Of a stretch of 64,000 bases of DNA, positions 18,835 to 30,548 are shown piece after piece. Origin of the DNA: Burkholderia latens (GTDB lineage Bacteria > Pseudomonadota > Gammaproteobacteria > Burkholderiales > Burkholderiaceae); the NCBI RefSeq assembly GCF_001718795.1, contig NZ_CP013435.1, positions 1,426,001 through 1,490,000 of the forward strand, in the 5' to 3' direction. Below the pieces are notes generated by a model. That model was not told the origin of the DNA. It was given only the letters and a program-made list of their open reading frames with translations, and made no database searches. The translations under genes and the position numbers were made by a program. The stretch's first letter is position 1; the number at the start of each line of letters is the position of its first letter.

Positions 18835-19044
18835 ATGATGAAGAAGACCACTTTTCTCGTTCGTACCGCGGTGATCGTCGCCGCCTTGTCGCAGCTCGGC
18901 GCATGCGCGATGACCCATACGCAGCGTAATGCCGGTATCGGCGCGGCCGCGGGCGGCGCGCTCGGCTATCTGATCACCGGCGGCCCGATCGGCACGGTTG
19001 CCGGCGCGGCGGCCGGCGGCCTGGTCGGCGCCGGCGTGCGCTGA
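18835..19044 (+). CDS. Small glycine-zipper lipoprotein, OsmB-like
   Basis: A 69-residue (68 if the second ATG is used) outer-membrane lipoprotein. The signal peptide ends in the lipobox LGAC (Cys24). The mature part is almost entirely a glycine-zipper segment, GIGAAAGGALGYLITGG and GTVAGAAAGGLVGAGV, as in OsmB and SlyB-like proteins. A strong GGGAGG lies at 18817-18822, ahead of two adjacent ATG codons at 18835 and 18838. Function is unknown; such proteins are often envelope-stress induced. Confidence 0.88.
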   Translation: MMKKTTFLVRTAVIVAALSQLGACAMTHTQRNAGIGAAAGGALGYLITGGPIGTVAGAAAGGLVGAGVR

Positions 19045-19049
19045 TCGCA

Positions 19050-19071
19050 GCCGGCGCGCATGAGCGCCGGC
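19050..19071 (+). terminator. Hairpin after the glycine-zipper gene
   Basis: GCCGGCGC and GCGCCGGC form an 8-bp stem with a 6-base loop, starting 6 bases after the stop codon. There is no T run, so it may act only weakly or protect the 3' end. Confidence 0.35.
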
Positions 19072-19216
19072 GCGTCGCGGCGGCGTTCGGCACGCGCCGC
19101 GACCCATTGATTCGCCGCACATCCATTCCGCGATTCGACAGGCACCATCAGGGAGGAGCGGGTGTGCGACACTTCGTCGACGTCATATAACCACATTCTC
19201 CGTCGACGAATCCTTC

Positions 19217-19771
19217 ATGAACGATTCTCTCGTTTTCGTGCTGCCGGGCTACGGCAACTCCGGCCCGCTCCACTGGCAAAGCCGCTGGGAGCGGGCCGAT
19301 CCGCGTTTCGTGCGGATCGCGATGCCCGACTGGGACCGTGCGTTCCGCAACGGCTGGTGTCTCGCGCTCGACCGGGCGGTCGAGGCCGCACCCGGCCCAG
19401 TGACGATCGCCGCGCATAGCCTCGGCACGCTGACTGCCGCATGGTGGGCGACCCGCTATGCGCGGCCGGCCGCGCTCGAAAAAGTGCGCGGCGCGCTGCT
19501 CGTCGCATTGCCGGACCCGGCCGGGCCCGCGTTTCCTGCGGACGCACACGGCTTCGGGCCGGTGCCGCACGAGCGGCTCCCGTTTCCGACCTGCGTGGTC
19601 GCGAGCAGCGACGATCCGTACGGCTCGCTCGCGTTCGCGCGCGGTTGCGCGAACGCATGGGGCAGCACATTCCATGATCTCGGCCCGCGCGGGCACATCA
19701 ACGCGGACAGCGGGCTCGGCGACTGGCCGCAAGCGCGCGGCTGGCTCGACGCGCTGGCGGTCGCAGCCTGA
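19217..19771 (+). CDS. RBBP9/YdeN-type serine hydrolase
   Basis: A 184-residue alpha/beta hydrolase of the RBBP9/YdeN family (PF06821). The N-terminal FVLPGYGNSGPLHWQSRWE motif is characteristic. The probable triad is Ser68 in AAHSLG, Asp132 or Asp133 in SSDDPY and His160 in GPRGHIN. The substrate is unknown, and members are small esterase-like cytoplasmic enzymes. It is convergent with the CoA-transferase gene, with 27 bases between the stops. Confidence 0.9.
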   Translation: MNDSLVFVLPGYGNSGPLHWQSRWERADPRFVRIAMPDWDRAFRNGWCLALDRAVEAAPGPVTIAAHSLGTLTAAWWATRYARPAALEKVRGALLVALPDPAGPAFPADAHGFGPVPHERLPFPTCVVASSDDPYGSLAFARGCANAWGSTFHDLGPRGHINADSGLGDWPQARGWLDALAVAA

Positions 19772-19798
19772 CGAGTCGCACGGGCAGCCGCGGGAGCG

Positions 19799-21019
19799 TC
19801 AGATCGCCTGTTTCGCTTTCAGCGCCGCGATGCGCTCGGCGTCGTAGCCGAGCATGTCGCGCAGCACGTCGTCGGTCTGCGCGCCGAGCAGCGGCGGGGC
19901 CGTGCGCGCATCGGGCGGCGTTGCGCTCATCCGGATCGGATTGCGCACGAGCTTCACGTCCGCGCCGCACGGATGCGGCAGCGACACCTGCATCCCGCGC
20001 GCGATCACCTGTTCGTTGCCGAACACCTCGTCGAGTTCGTTGATCGGCCCGCACGGCACGCCGGCCGCTTCGAGCGCACCGATCCAGTCGGCCTTGCCGC
20101 GCGCCTTCACCATCTCCGCGAGGATCGGCACCAGCGTGTCGCGATGGCGCACGCGCGCCGGATTGGTCGCGAACCGTTCGTCGTCGGCGAGCCCGGGCTG
20201 CCCGCCGGCCTCGACGAACTTGCGGAACTGCCCGTCGTTGCCGACCGCGACGATGATCCAGCCGTCGCTCGTCTGGAACGTCTGATACGGCACGATGTTC
20301 GGATGCGCGTTGCCCCAGCGCACCGGCGGCTTGCCGCTCGCGAGGAAGTTGGTGTTCATGTTCGCGAGCAGCGCAACCTGCACGTCGAGCAGCGCCATGT
20401 CGATGTACTGGCCTTCGCCCGTGCGATCGCGGTGCGCGAGCGCGGCGAGCACCGCGATCGTCGAATAGAGGCCCGTCGCCAGATCGGCGATCGCGACGCC
20501 GGCTTTCTGCGGTCCGCCGCCCGGCTCGCTGTCGCGTTCGCCGGTGATGCTCATGAAGCCGCCGATTCCCTGCACGATAAAGTCGTAGCCCGCGCGGTGC
20601 GCATACGGGCCGGTCTGGCCGAAACCCGTGACCGAGCAATAGACCAGGTCCGGCTTAACCGCGCGCAGCGACTCGTAATCGAGCCCGTATTTCTTCAACT
20701 GGCCGACCTTGTAGTTCTCCAGCACGACGTCGCATTGCGCGGCGAGCTCACGCACGATCTGCTGGCCTTCGGGCGTCGCGATGTCGACCGTCACCGACCG
20801 CTTGTTGCGGTTCGCCGCGAGGTAGTACGCGGCCTCGGCCGTATCGGCGCCGGCCGCGTCCTTCAGGTACGGCGGCCCCCAGTGGCGCGTGTCGTCGCCG
20901 GCGCCGGGGCGCTCGATCTTGATCACGTCCGCGCCGAAATCGGCAAGCGTCTGCGCACACCACGGACCCGCGAGCACGCGGGTGAGGTCCAGCACGCGGA
21001 TATGGCTCAGGGCACCCAT
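19799..21019 (-). CDS. CaiB/BaiF family CoA transferase
   Basis: A 406-residue class III CoA transferase. The N-terminal VLDLTRVLAGPWCAQTLADFGADVIKIE is the family hallmark. The catalytic Asp lies in GVAIADLATGLYS, and GRGQVVDVALLE is represented by GEGQYIDMALLD. The start at MGALSHIRV (21019) has AAAGGAG upstream on the minus strand. Members move CoA between carboxylic acids (for example formyl-, succinyl- or carnitine-CoA); nothing in the neighbourhood shows the substrate. It is divergent from alaS. Confidence 0.93.
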   Translation of the reverse strand: MGALSHIRVLDLTRVLAGPWCAQTLADFGADVIKIERPGAGDDTRHWGPPYLKDAAGADTAEAAYYLAANRNKRSVTVDIATPEGQQIVRELAAQCDVVLENYKVGQLKKYGLDYESLRAVKPDLVYCSVTGFGQTGPYAHRAGYDFIVQGIGGFMSITGERDSEPGGGPQKAGVAIADLATGLYSTIAVLAALAHRDRTGEGQYIDMALLDVQVALLANMNTNFLASGKPPVRWGNAHPNIVPYQTFQTSDGWIIVAVGNDGQFRKFVEAGGQPGLADDERFATNPARVRHRDTLVPILAEMVKARGKADWIGALEAAGVPCGPINELDEVFGNEQVIARGMQVSLPHPCGADVKLVRNPIRMSATPPDARTAPPLLGAQTDDVLRDMLGYDAERIAALKAKQAI

Positions 21020-21168
21020 CGTCGAATCGTCTCCTTTCGTGGCTCGCCCGGCCGGAGCAAGGCGGATTGGCATGCCGAGCATCTTAAGGCGAATCGGCCG
21101 CACCGGTGGCCCATACGGGTCGTCCGGCGCGGCGGGCCGCTGCCGTCGGAGGCGCCGATCTGTATCGT

Positions 21169-21174
21169 ATAATC
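21169..21174 (+). promoter_or_regulatory. Candidate -10 element of alaS
   Basis: A perfect TATAAT, rare in this GC-rich sequence, lies 85 bases before the alaS start codon. No convincing -35 hexamer is visible 16-18 bases upstream. Confidence 0.45.
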
Positions 21175-21258
21175 GACCGTTTACGATATTTGCCCGCCGT
21201 GCGTCCGCGAGGACGGCCGGCGTTTGAAGCCGTCTCAGCCAGACATTCCCCGCACGCC

Positions 21259-23883
<2,625 letters not shown>

Positions 23884-23945
23884 TCTGCGTCGCTGATGAT
23901 GCGGTGCGGTCGGGCTGACCGCGTCGCGCCACATCGCTGCGCATC

Positions 23946-23990
23946 AAAAAACGACCCGATCGGTACGTGTGCCGGTCGGGTCGTTGCGTT
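23946..23990. terminator. Bidirectional terminator between alaS and the LysR gene
   Basis: A 13-bp stem (23951-23963 with 23972-23984, one G-T pair) with an 8-base loop. AAAAAA on its left gives a T tract on the minus strand, ideal for the LysR gene ending at 24063. On the plus strand it is followed by TGCGTTTC and can end alaS. Confidence 0.7.
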
Positions 23991-24062
23991 TCTGGCGGGC
24001 GTGAACGGTGAATCGCGCATCGGCGGCCGCGCGGGCTGCCGACTCAGGCGGGTTTCACCAAC

Positions 24063-24977
24063 TCAGACCGACACCGCCGCGTTTTCCTTTGCCGCTGCGC
24101 TCGTCTCCGGCACCGCTTCGGTGAGCGCATCGCGCAGCGCGGCAAGTGCCGCGGACGCGTAACCGCGCCGCCACGCGAGCAGCGTGTCGATCGTGCCGAG
24201 CTCCGCGATCGCGTGGATCGCGACGTTGCCGGTTTGCGGCTGCAGGTCGAGCACCGAACGCGGCGCGACCGCGATACCCGCCCCGGCCGCGACGCACGCG
24301 ACGATCGCGTGATACGAGCCGAGTTCGAGCGCGCGCGCCGGCTTCATCCCGTGCGCCGCATACCATTGCTCGACGTATTTCCGGTACGCGCAGCCGCGCT
24401 CGAACGCGATCAGCGTCGGCAGGATCACGTCGCGCGGCGTGCGCACCGGCGGATGGCCGCGCGGCGTCAGCAGCACCAGTTCCTCGCGGTAGACCGGCAC
24501 CGTTTCGAACGTGTCGGGCAGCGTATCCGGCGCGGGCGGCCGCGCGAACAGCGCCGCATCGATCTCGAAGTCGCGCACGCGGTCGATCAGCCAGCCGGTC
24601 GTGCCGGTCACGAGCTCCAGCGATACGTCCGGCCACGCATGGTGATAGCGCGCGAGCACGGCCGGCAGCCGGCTCGCGGCCGTGCTCTCCATCGTGCCGA
24701 GCCGCAACCGGCCGCGCGGCGAGTCCTCGCGCACCGCGTCGCGCGCCTCGGCGGCGAGCGCGAGCAGCCGCTCCGCATACGGCAGCAGCGTGTGGCCGGC
24801 CGGCGTCAGCACGAGCCGTCGCCCGTCGCGAACGAACAGCGCCGCACCGAGTTCCTCCTCGAGCTGCTTGATGCGCGTCGTCACGTTCGACTGCACGCGA
24901 TTGAGCTTCGCCGCCGCGCGCGTCACGCCGTTCTCGCGCACGACGGCCCGGAAAATCGCCAGCGCCGCCAGATCCAT
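24063..24977 (-). CDS. LysR family transcriptional regulator
   Basis: A 304-residue LysR regulator. It starts MDLAALAIFRAVVRENGVTRAAAKL with an AGGAGA Shine-Dalgarno; the helix-turn-helix includes NRVQSNVTTRIKQLEEELG. The effector domain carries LGTMESTAASRLP and GAGIAVAPRSVLDL. The QSNVT recognition helix is typical of regulators of YbfB-type transporters. It is divergent from the MFS transporter gene (124-base gap), so it probably controls that gene. The open frame continues upstream to 25016, but the Shine-Dalgarno supports 24977. Confidence 0.92.
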   Translation of the reverse strand: MDLAALAIFRAVVRENGVTRAAAKLNRVQSNVTTRIKQLEEELGAALFVRDGRRLVLTPAGHTLLPYAERLLALAAEARDAVREDSPRGRLRLGTMESTAASRLPAVLARYHHAWPDVSLELVTGTTGWLIDRVRDFEIDAALFARPPAPDTLPDTFETVPVYREELVLLTPRGHPPVRTPRDVILPTLIAFERGCAYRKYVEQWYAAHGMKPARALELGSYHAIVACVAAGAGIAVAPRSVLDLQPQTGNVAIHAIAELGTIDTLLAWRRGYASAALAALRDALTEAVPETSAAAKENAAVSV

Positions 24978-25100
24978 GATTCTCTCCTGGAGATATGCGG
25001 ATTCTTCATTATTCATTTTTCGAGAACGTTAGGTCAAGCTACGATACAGGCGTTCCCATTTCCGTTCGGGCGGCGCGCAGCGCGCGCGGCCCATGCCGCC

Positions 25101-26366
25101 ATGTCCCGTTTCGAGGTTTCCGGCGCTGCCGACGGCGCGCAACTGCACGACGACGCCCAACGCCGCGCCCGCGCGGCAGCGCTTGCCTGCATGACCGGAC
25201 TTGCGGTCGCGCTCGGCGTCGGTCGCTTTGCATTCACGCCGTTGCTGCCGTTGATGCTCGCCGACGGCTCGATCGGCTTGAAAGCCGGCAGCTGGCTCGC
25301 GTCCGCAAACTACGCGGGCTATTTCGTCGGCGCCGTCAGTTGCGCGGCCGTGCGCGTCGCGCCGGCGCGGATGGTGCGCTTCGGGCTGGCCGCGACCGTG
25401 CTGCTGACCGCCGCGATGGGCATCGGGCACGTGTTGTCGGCGTGGCTCGTGGTGCGGTTCGTCGCGGGCGTCGTCAGCGCGTGGACGTTCGTGTTCGTGT
25501 CGCAATGGGGGTTGCGGCGACTCAGTGAGCTGCACGCGCCGCAGTGGAGCGGCGTGATCTACGCGGGGCCCGGTGTCGGCATCGTGCTGACCGGATTGAT
25601 CGGCAGCGCGCTGGCCGGTCATCGCGCCGCGCCCGGGTGGCTGGGGTTCGCGGCGTTGTCTGCGGGGCTGTCGGTTGCGATATGGCGTACGTTCGGCGGC
25701 ACGGCGGCGTCGACATCGACAGTCGGGCCATCGGCTCTATCGTCGGCGCCGGCGATCACGACGGCTCCTCCTGCGGCTTCGCACGCGACGCGCCATCGTC
25801 GCGGCGATGCCGCGTGGCTCGTCGCGCTGTACGGGATGCCGGGCTTCGGCTACATCATCACCGCGACATTCCTGCCGGTGATCGCGCGCGCCGCGCTGCC
25901 GCCCGGCTCGCCGTGGCCGGACCTGTTCTGGCCGATGTTCGGCGCGGCGCTGATCGTCGGCGCGATCGCGGCGTCGCGGCTGCCCGCTCACTGGGACAAC
26001 CGGCTGCTGCTCGCGGCCGGCTGCGCGACGCAGGCGCTCGGGATCGCCGCGGGAATCGTATGGCCGAGCGCGGCCGGCTTCTCGGCCGGCAGCGCGCTGC
26101 TCGGCCTGCCGTTCACCGCGATCACGCTGTTCGCGATGCGCGAAGCGCGGCGTCTGCACGGCGAACGCGCGGCCGGGCTGATGGGCTATGCGACTGCGTC
26201 CTACGGTGTCGGGCAGATCCTCGGCCCGCTCGTCGCGGCGCCGCTCACTGCGCGGTTCGGGTCGTTCTCGCCGGCGTTGTGGGTCGCAGCGGGTGCATTG
26301 CTCGTCGGCGCCGCCGGCTTCGCGGCGACCGCCGTGCGCGGGCCACGCGCACACCCGCAACCCTGA
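25101..26366 (+). CDS. YbfB/YjiJ family MFS transporter
   Basis: A 421-residue inner-membrane transporter with about twelve hydrophobic segments. The first helix region LAVALGVGRFAFTPLLPLML is the signature of the YbfB/YjiJ family. A low-complexity Ser/Thr/Ala/Pro loop (residues about 200-235) separates the two halves. The substrate is unknown. The frame is open far upstream, but homology and composition begin near MSRFEVSGAA. It is divergent from the LysR gene and probably its target. Confidence 0.88.
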   Translation: MSRFEVSGAADGAQLHDDAQRRARAAALACMTGLAVALGVGRFAFTPLLPLMLADGSIGLKAGSWLASANYAGYFVGAVSCAAVRVAPARMVRFGLAATVLLTAAMGIGHVLSAWLVVRFVAGVVSAWTFVFVSQWGLRRLSELHAPQWSGVIYAGPGVGIVLTGLIGSALAGHRAAPGWLGFAALSAGLSVAIWRTFGGTAASTSTVGPSALSSAPAITTAPPAASHATRHRRGDAAWLVALYGMPGFGYIITATFLPVIARAALPPGSPWPDLFWPMFGAALIVGAIAASRLPAHWDNRLLLAAGCATQALGIAAGIVWPSAAGFSAGSALLGLPFTAITLFAMREARRLHGERAAGLMGYATASYGVGQILGPLVAAPLTARFGSFSPALWVAAGALLVGAAGFAATAVRGPRAHPQP

Positions 26367-26487
26367 CGTCGGCGGGGCCGGATCGTCTGCGGCGCGGTCA
26401 AACTCGCTAGAATGAAGCCTTTCCCGCGCCGAGCGGGCGTCCGACGCGGCCGTACGGCGGCGCGAGACGCCCGCCAGATCCTCATCG

Positions 26488-27024
26488 ATGACCACCGCCG
26501 ACTACCGCTTTTGCCCGCGCTGCGCGCGCCCCCTCACCGAGCGCGCCGATCCCGAACACGAGGGCGGGCGCGTCCGCAAGGCCTGCCCGGACGAGCTGTG
26601 CGGCTACGTGCACTGGAACAATCCGCTGCCGGTGGTCGCCGCGATCGTCGAGCTCGACGGCAAGATCCTGCTCGCGCGCAACGCAGCGTGGCCGGAAGGG
26701 ATGTTCGCGCTGATTACCGGCTTCCTCGAAAACGGCGAGACGCCCGAAGACGGCATCGCGCGCGAGGTGTTCGAGGAAACCGCGCTGAAGGCCGAGCAGG
26801 TGACGCTCGTGGGCGTGTATGAGTTCATCCGCAAGAACGAGCTGATCATCGCTTATCACGTGCGCGCGTCGGGCACCGTCGCACTGTCGCCGGAGCTGCT
26901 CGAGTATCGGCTCGTCGATCCGCCGCTGTTGCGCCCTTGGCGTGCCGGCACCGGCTACGCGCTGGCCGACTGGATGCGCGCGCGCGGCCTCGATTTCGAA
27001 TTCGTCGACCGAGCGGGGCAGTGA
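26488..27024 (+). CDS. NUDIX hydrolase with N-terminal zinc ribbon
   Basis: A 178-residue protein with a four-cysteine zinc ribbon (Cys9, Cys12, Cys33, Cys38) followed by a NUDIX domain. The box GFLENGETPEDGIAREVFEETAL matches GX5EX7REUXEEXGU. The domain order recalls NudC-type pyrophosphatases, but it lacks NudC's N-terminal domain and is shorter, so the substrate is open. A possible -10 (TAGAAT) lies at 26408-26413. The thioesterase gene follows after 169 bases. Confidence 0.9.
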   Translation: MTTADYRFCPRCARPLTERADPEHEGGRVRKACPDELCGYVHWNNPLPVVAAIVELDGKILLARNAAWPEGMFALITGFLENGETPEDGIAREVFEETALKAEQVTLVGVYEFIRKNELIIAYHVRASGTVALSPELLEYRLVDPPLLRPWRAGTGYALADWMRARGLDFEFVDRAGQ

Positions 27025-27193
27025 CGCGTCGCGCCGCTTCCCGCACGTCGTTTGCCGCGCCGCGCACGGCCGCGACGCAGCATCCGCACGTTCGCCCGCA
27101 AGCCGCGCCGCACGGCGTCCACGCAACGCCGGGTTCGCTTGCGCCGCCGTCTGCCGCATCTTCGTTCCCTTCGTCCCCCTGAGCGCCATCGCC

Positions 27194-27631
27194 ATGTCCG
27201 ACAAGCCGCAGCCGCGTCCCCGCGACGCCTATCGCCACTTCCTGCCGATCACGACCCGCTGGATGGACAACGATGTCTACGGGCACGTGAACAACGTCGT
27301 CTACTACAGCTACTTCGATACCGTCGTGAACGAGTACCTGATCCGCGCGGGGGTGCTCGACGTCGAGCACGGGCAGACGATCGGCCTCGTGGTGGAAACG
27401 CAGTGCAACTACTTTGCGCCGCTCGTGTTTCCGCAGTCGGTCGACGCGGGGCTGCGCGTCGCGAAGCTCGGTACGTCGAGCGTGCGCTACGAGATCGGGC
27501 TGTTCGCGGCGGGCGAAACGTCTCCGGCCGCGCAAGGGCATTTCGTGCACGTGTACGTCGATCGCGGCACGCGCCGTCCGGTGCCGCTGCCGGACGCGTT
27601 GCGCGCGGCGCTCGAGCCGCTCGCCGTCTGA
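27194..27631 (+). CDS. 4-hydroxybenzoyl-CoA thioesterase-like hotdog protein
   Basis: A 145-residue acyl-CoA thioesterase of the hotdog fold. The segment TRWMDNDVYGHVNNVVYYSYFD contains the catalytic Asp and the D-x-x-GHVNN pattern of the 4HBT/YbgC family. The protein is cytoplasmic. The Liv-type permease gene starts about 14 bases after its stop, so it may be co-transcribed with the transporter, which could suggest acyl-CoA metabolism of the imported compound. The specific substrate is unknown. Confidence 0.9.
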   Translation: MSDKPQPRPRDAYRHFLPITTRWMDNDVYGHVNNVVYYSYFDTVVNEYLIRAGVLDVEHGQTIGLVVETQCNYFAPLVFPQSVDAGLRVAKLGTSSVRYEIGLFAAGETSPAAQGHFVHVYVDRGTRRPVPLPDALRAALEPLAV

Positions 27632-27644
27632 CGGCCGCGCGGCG

Positions 27645-28583
27645 GTGCACGTGTTCGCGCTCCAGGCGTTCAACGGCCTCAGCTACGGATTGCTGCTGTT
27701 CATGCTGTCGGCCGGCCTCACGCTGATCTTCAGCGTGCAGGGCGTGCTCAACTTCGCGCATGCGAGCTTCTACATGCTCGGCGCCTACATCGGCTACAGC
27801 GTCGCAGCCCGCGCCGGCTTCTGGGCCGCGCTCGTGGTCGCGCCGCTCGCGGTGGGGCTGATCGGCGCCGGCTGCGAGCGCTGGCTGCTGCGCCGCGTGC
27901 AGGCGCGCGGCGGCCACACGAGCGAACTGCTGCTGACCTTCGGCCTCGCATACCTGATCGGCGAGGGCGCGAAACTCGTGTGGGGCCTCGCGCCGCTGCC
28001 GGCCCCGGTTCCGCCTCTGCTCGACGGCGCACCCGTGACCGTGTTCGACGTCGCGCTGCCGCGCTATCGGCTGTTCATGATGGCGATGTCCGCGGCGATG
28101 CTGGTCGCGCTCGGCGCATTGCTGCGTGCGTCGCGGATAGGGCTCGTCGTGCGCGCCGCGCTTACGCACCGCGCGGCCGTCGAGGCGCTCGGCTACGACG
28201 TGCCGCGCATGATGACGGGCCTGTTCGGTGCGGGTACCGCGCTCGCGGCGCTCGCCGGCGTAATCGGCGCGCCGCTTGCGGTGATCGAACCGGCACTGGC
28301 CGAGACCGTCGGCTCGGTCGTGTTCGCGGTCGTCGTGATCGGCGGGCTCGGCTCGCTCGGCGGCGCGTTCGTCGCGTCGCTCGCAGTCGGTTTCGCGCAG
28401 ACCTTCGCCGCATCCGGCGACGCGTCGCTGCGCGACGTCGCGCAATGGGCCGGTGTCGCGCTGCCCGACAGCGTAGCCGCCGTGTCGATCGCGCAGCTGG
28501 CGCCGCTGGTGCCGTACCTGCTGCTCGTCGCGGTGCTGGTTGCACGCCCGCGCGGGTTGTCCGGCGAGCGTGTCGATGGCTAG
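27645..28583 (+). CDS. LivH-type branched-chain ABC transporter permease
   Basis: About 312 residues, with no ATG; GTG at 27645 or 27651 is the likely start because the conserved FALQAFNGLSYGLLLFMLSAGLTL begins there. It has around eight hydrophobic helices and the permease loop LTHRAAVEALGYDVPRMMTGLFG, which contacts the ATPase. The C-terminus overlaps the start of the LivM-type gene by 8 bases. The transported substrate cannot be derived: Liv-family systems carry amino acids, urea, amides and aromatic acids. Confidence 0.9.
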   Translation: MHVFALQAFNGLSYGLLLFMLSAGLTLIFSVQGVLNFAHASFYMLGAYIGYSVAARAGFWAALVVAPLAVGLIGAGCERWLLRRVQARGGHTSELLLTFGLAYLIGEGAKLVWGLAPLPAPVPPLLDGAPVTVFDVALPRYRLFMMAMSAAMLVALGALLRASRIGLVVRAALTHRAAVEALGYDVPRMMTGLFGAGTALAALAGVIGAPLAVIEPALAETVGSVVFAVVVIGGLGSLGGAFVASLAVGFAQTFAASGDASLRDVAQWAGVALPDSVAAVSIAQLAPLVPYLLLVAVLVARPRGLSGERVDG

Positions 28584-29802
28584 CCGCAAGTGGGCCGGCG
28601 CGCTGCGCTGGGGGCTGTTCGCCGCGTGCGTCGCGCTGCCTGCGTGGCTGTGGCCGCATGGCGCGGTGCTCGGCTATCTCGCGCAGACGGCGGCGCTCGT
28701 CGTGCTCGCGCTGTCGTACAACCTGCAGCTCGGCACGACCGGGCTGCTGTCGTTCGGCCATGCCGCGTTCGCGGGTCTCGGCGCGTTCGCCGCCGCGCAC
28801 TGGTTCAATCATGTGGGCGGTCCGCTGCCGCTGTTGCCGCTCGTCGGCGGCATGGCCGGCGCGGGCTTCGGGTTCGTCGCCGGGCTGCTGGCCACGCGGC
28901 GCGCGGGCACCGTGTTCGCGATGATCACGCTCGGCCTCGGCGAATGCGTCGCGGCCGCCGCATGGAGCGTGCCCGCGTGGTTCGGCGGGGTCGGCGGCGT
29001 GCCGATCGACCGCGCGAGCGGCACGCCGGTGGGCGGCTGGAATTTCGGCGCGCAGGCGCAGGCCTACGCGGTGATCGCCGCGTGGTGCATCGTGTCGGCG
29101 CTGGCGATGCACGCGCTCACGCGCACGCCGCTCGCACGGCTTGCGAACGCGGTGCGCGACAACCCGGCGCGCGTCGCGGCGCTCGGCACCGAGCCGCGCC
29201 GCGTGCGGCTCGCGATGGTCACGTGCGCGTCGTTCTTCGCAGGCGTTGCGGGCACGCTCACGCTGATCGACGTCGAGGTCGCGACGCCAGACAGCGTATC
29301 GATGGCGCGCTCGGCGACCGTGCTGATCGCCGCGGTAATCGGCGGCACCGGCGCGTTCTTCGGTCCGGCGGCCGGCGCCGTCGTGCTGACCGCGCTGAGC
29401 GTCGTCGTCGCGGGCGTGTCGCGTGCGTGGGCGTTGTATCTCGGCGTGCTGTTCGTCGCGGTCGTCATCGCCGCGCCGCGCGGCATCGCGGGCGTCGCGC
29501 ATACGCTCGTGCATGCGTTGCGCCGCGGCGCGACTGCCGCCGAGCGCTGGCGCGCACTGTGTGGCGTCGGCGCGGGCGTGTTCTGGGCGGTCGCGATCGT
29601 TTGCGCGGCCGAACTCGGCTATGCGTGGCGCTTCGCGCAGGACGACGGCGCGGGACTCGCGTTCGGCGTGTGGGGTATCGATGCCGATGCACCGGCCGGC
29701 TGGGTCGTCGCGTGCTCGGCGGCCGGCATCGGCACGCTGCTGTGGGGGTGGCGCGCACGATTGACGAATCACGCACATGGCGGGCAGGGGGATGCGCGAT
29801 GA
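28576..29802 (+). CDS. LivM-type ABC transporter permease with C-terminal extension
   Basis: A 408-residue permease. The N-terminal part has the normal LivM pattern: LSYNLQLGTTGLLSFGHAAFAGLGAF and the coupling loop ANAVRDNPARVAALGTEPRRVRLAMV. From about residue 310 it continues with an Arg/Ala-rich linker and two further hydrophobic segments (GVGAGVFWAVAIVCAAELGY and GWVVACSAAGIGTLLWG), making it 70-80 residues longer than typical LivM. It overlaps the next ATPase gene by four bases. Confidence 0.9.
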   Translation: MASRKWAGALRWGLFAACVALPAWLWPHGAVLGYLAQTAALVVLALSYNLQLGTTGLLSFGHAAFAGLGAFAAAHWFNHVGGPLPLLPLVGGMAGAGFGFVAGLLATRRAGTVFAMITLGLGECVAAAAWSVPAWFGGVGGVPIDRASGTPVGGWNFGAQAQAYAVIAAWCIVSALAMHALTRTPLARLANAVRDNPARVAALGTEPRRVRLAMVTCASFFAGVAGTLTLIDVEVATPDSVSMARSATVLIAAVIGGTGAFFGPAAGAVVLTALSVVVAGVSRAWALYLGVLFVAVVIAAPRGIAGVAHTLVHALRRGATAAERWRALCGVGAGVFWAVAIVCAAELGYAWRFAQDDGAGLAFGVWGIDADAPAGWVVACSAAGIGTLLWGWRARLTNHAHGGQGDAR

Positions 29803-30548
29803 ACGGCAACGCGATCGCGCTGCACGGAATCGTCCAGCGCTTCGGCGCACAAACGGTGCTCGACGGAATCGATCTGAGCGTGTCGGCTGGTGAGCGGCAT
29901 GCACTGATCGGGCCGAACGGCGCGGGCAAGTCGACGCTGTTCAACGTGATCGCCGGCGCGACGCGGCCGACGCGCGGGCGCGTCGTGCTGCATGGCGTCG
30001 AGCTGCGCGGGCGGGGGCCGGTCGCCGCGAGCCGGCTCGGCATCGGCCGCAGTTTCCAGCAGACGAGCGCGTTCGCGCGGCTGAGCGTGTTCGACAACCT
30101 GCGCTGCGCGGCGCTGCACGCGCCGGCCGAGCGGCGCCGCTGGTGGAACCGGCTGCGCGAGTCGGTATCGGTCGATCGCGCGGCCGGGCGCGTGCTGCAC
30201 GACATCGGCCTCGGCGCGCGTCGCGATGTGCTCGCCGGCGAACTGGGCTATGCGGAACAGCGCGCGCTCGATCTCGGCATTGCGCTCGCGAGCGGCGCCC
30301 GCACGCTGTTGCTCGACGAACCGACGGCCGGCATGAACCGCGACCAGGCGGCGCGGATGATCGCGCTGATCCGCGCGACGACGCAGGGCCGCACGGTAGT
30401 GATGATCGAGCACGACATGGAGACGGTGTTCGGCTTCGCCGAGCGCATCACGGTGCTCGTGCGCGGCGCGGTCGTCGCGACCGGCGCGCCCGACGCGATC
30501 CGCACGGACCCCGCGGTGCGCGCCGCATATCTGGGCCGGCACGCATGA
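29799..30548 (+). CDS. LivG-type ABC transporter ATPase
   Basis: A 249-residue ATP-binding subunit. Walker A is intact (GPNGAGKST, Lys44), Walker B reads TLLLDEPTAG and the H-loop His is present in MIEHDM. The signature motif is unusual: residues 149-154 read LGYAEQ where LivG proteins normally have L-[SAP]-Y-G-[EQD]-[QL], so the conserved glycine is Ala152. In a heterodimer this signature faces the LivF Walker A, which is also altered. The gene overlaps both neighbours by four bases. Confidence 0.92.
   Translation: MNGNAIALHGIVQRFGAQTVLDGIDLSVSAGERHALIGPNGAGKSTLFNVIAGATRPTRGRVVLHGVELRGRGPVAASRLGIGRSFQQTSAFARLSVFDNLRCAALHAPAERRRWWNRLRESVSVDRAAGRVLHDIGLGARRDVLAGELGYAEQRALDLGIALASGARTLLLDEPTAGMNRDQAARMIALIRATTQGRTVVMIEHDMETVFGFAERITVLVRGAVVATGAPDAIRTDPAVRAAYLGRHA

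Noticed and set aside
24213..25100. N-terminal extension of the MFS transporter (frame open from 24213)
   Set aside because: It is antisense to the LysR gene and Arg-rich; the transporter's conserved sequence starts near 25101.
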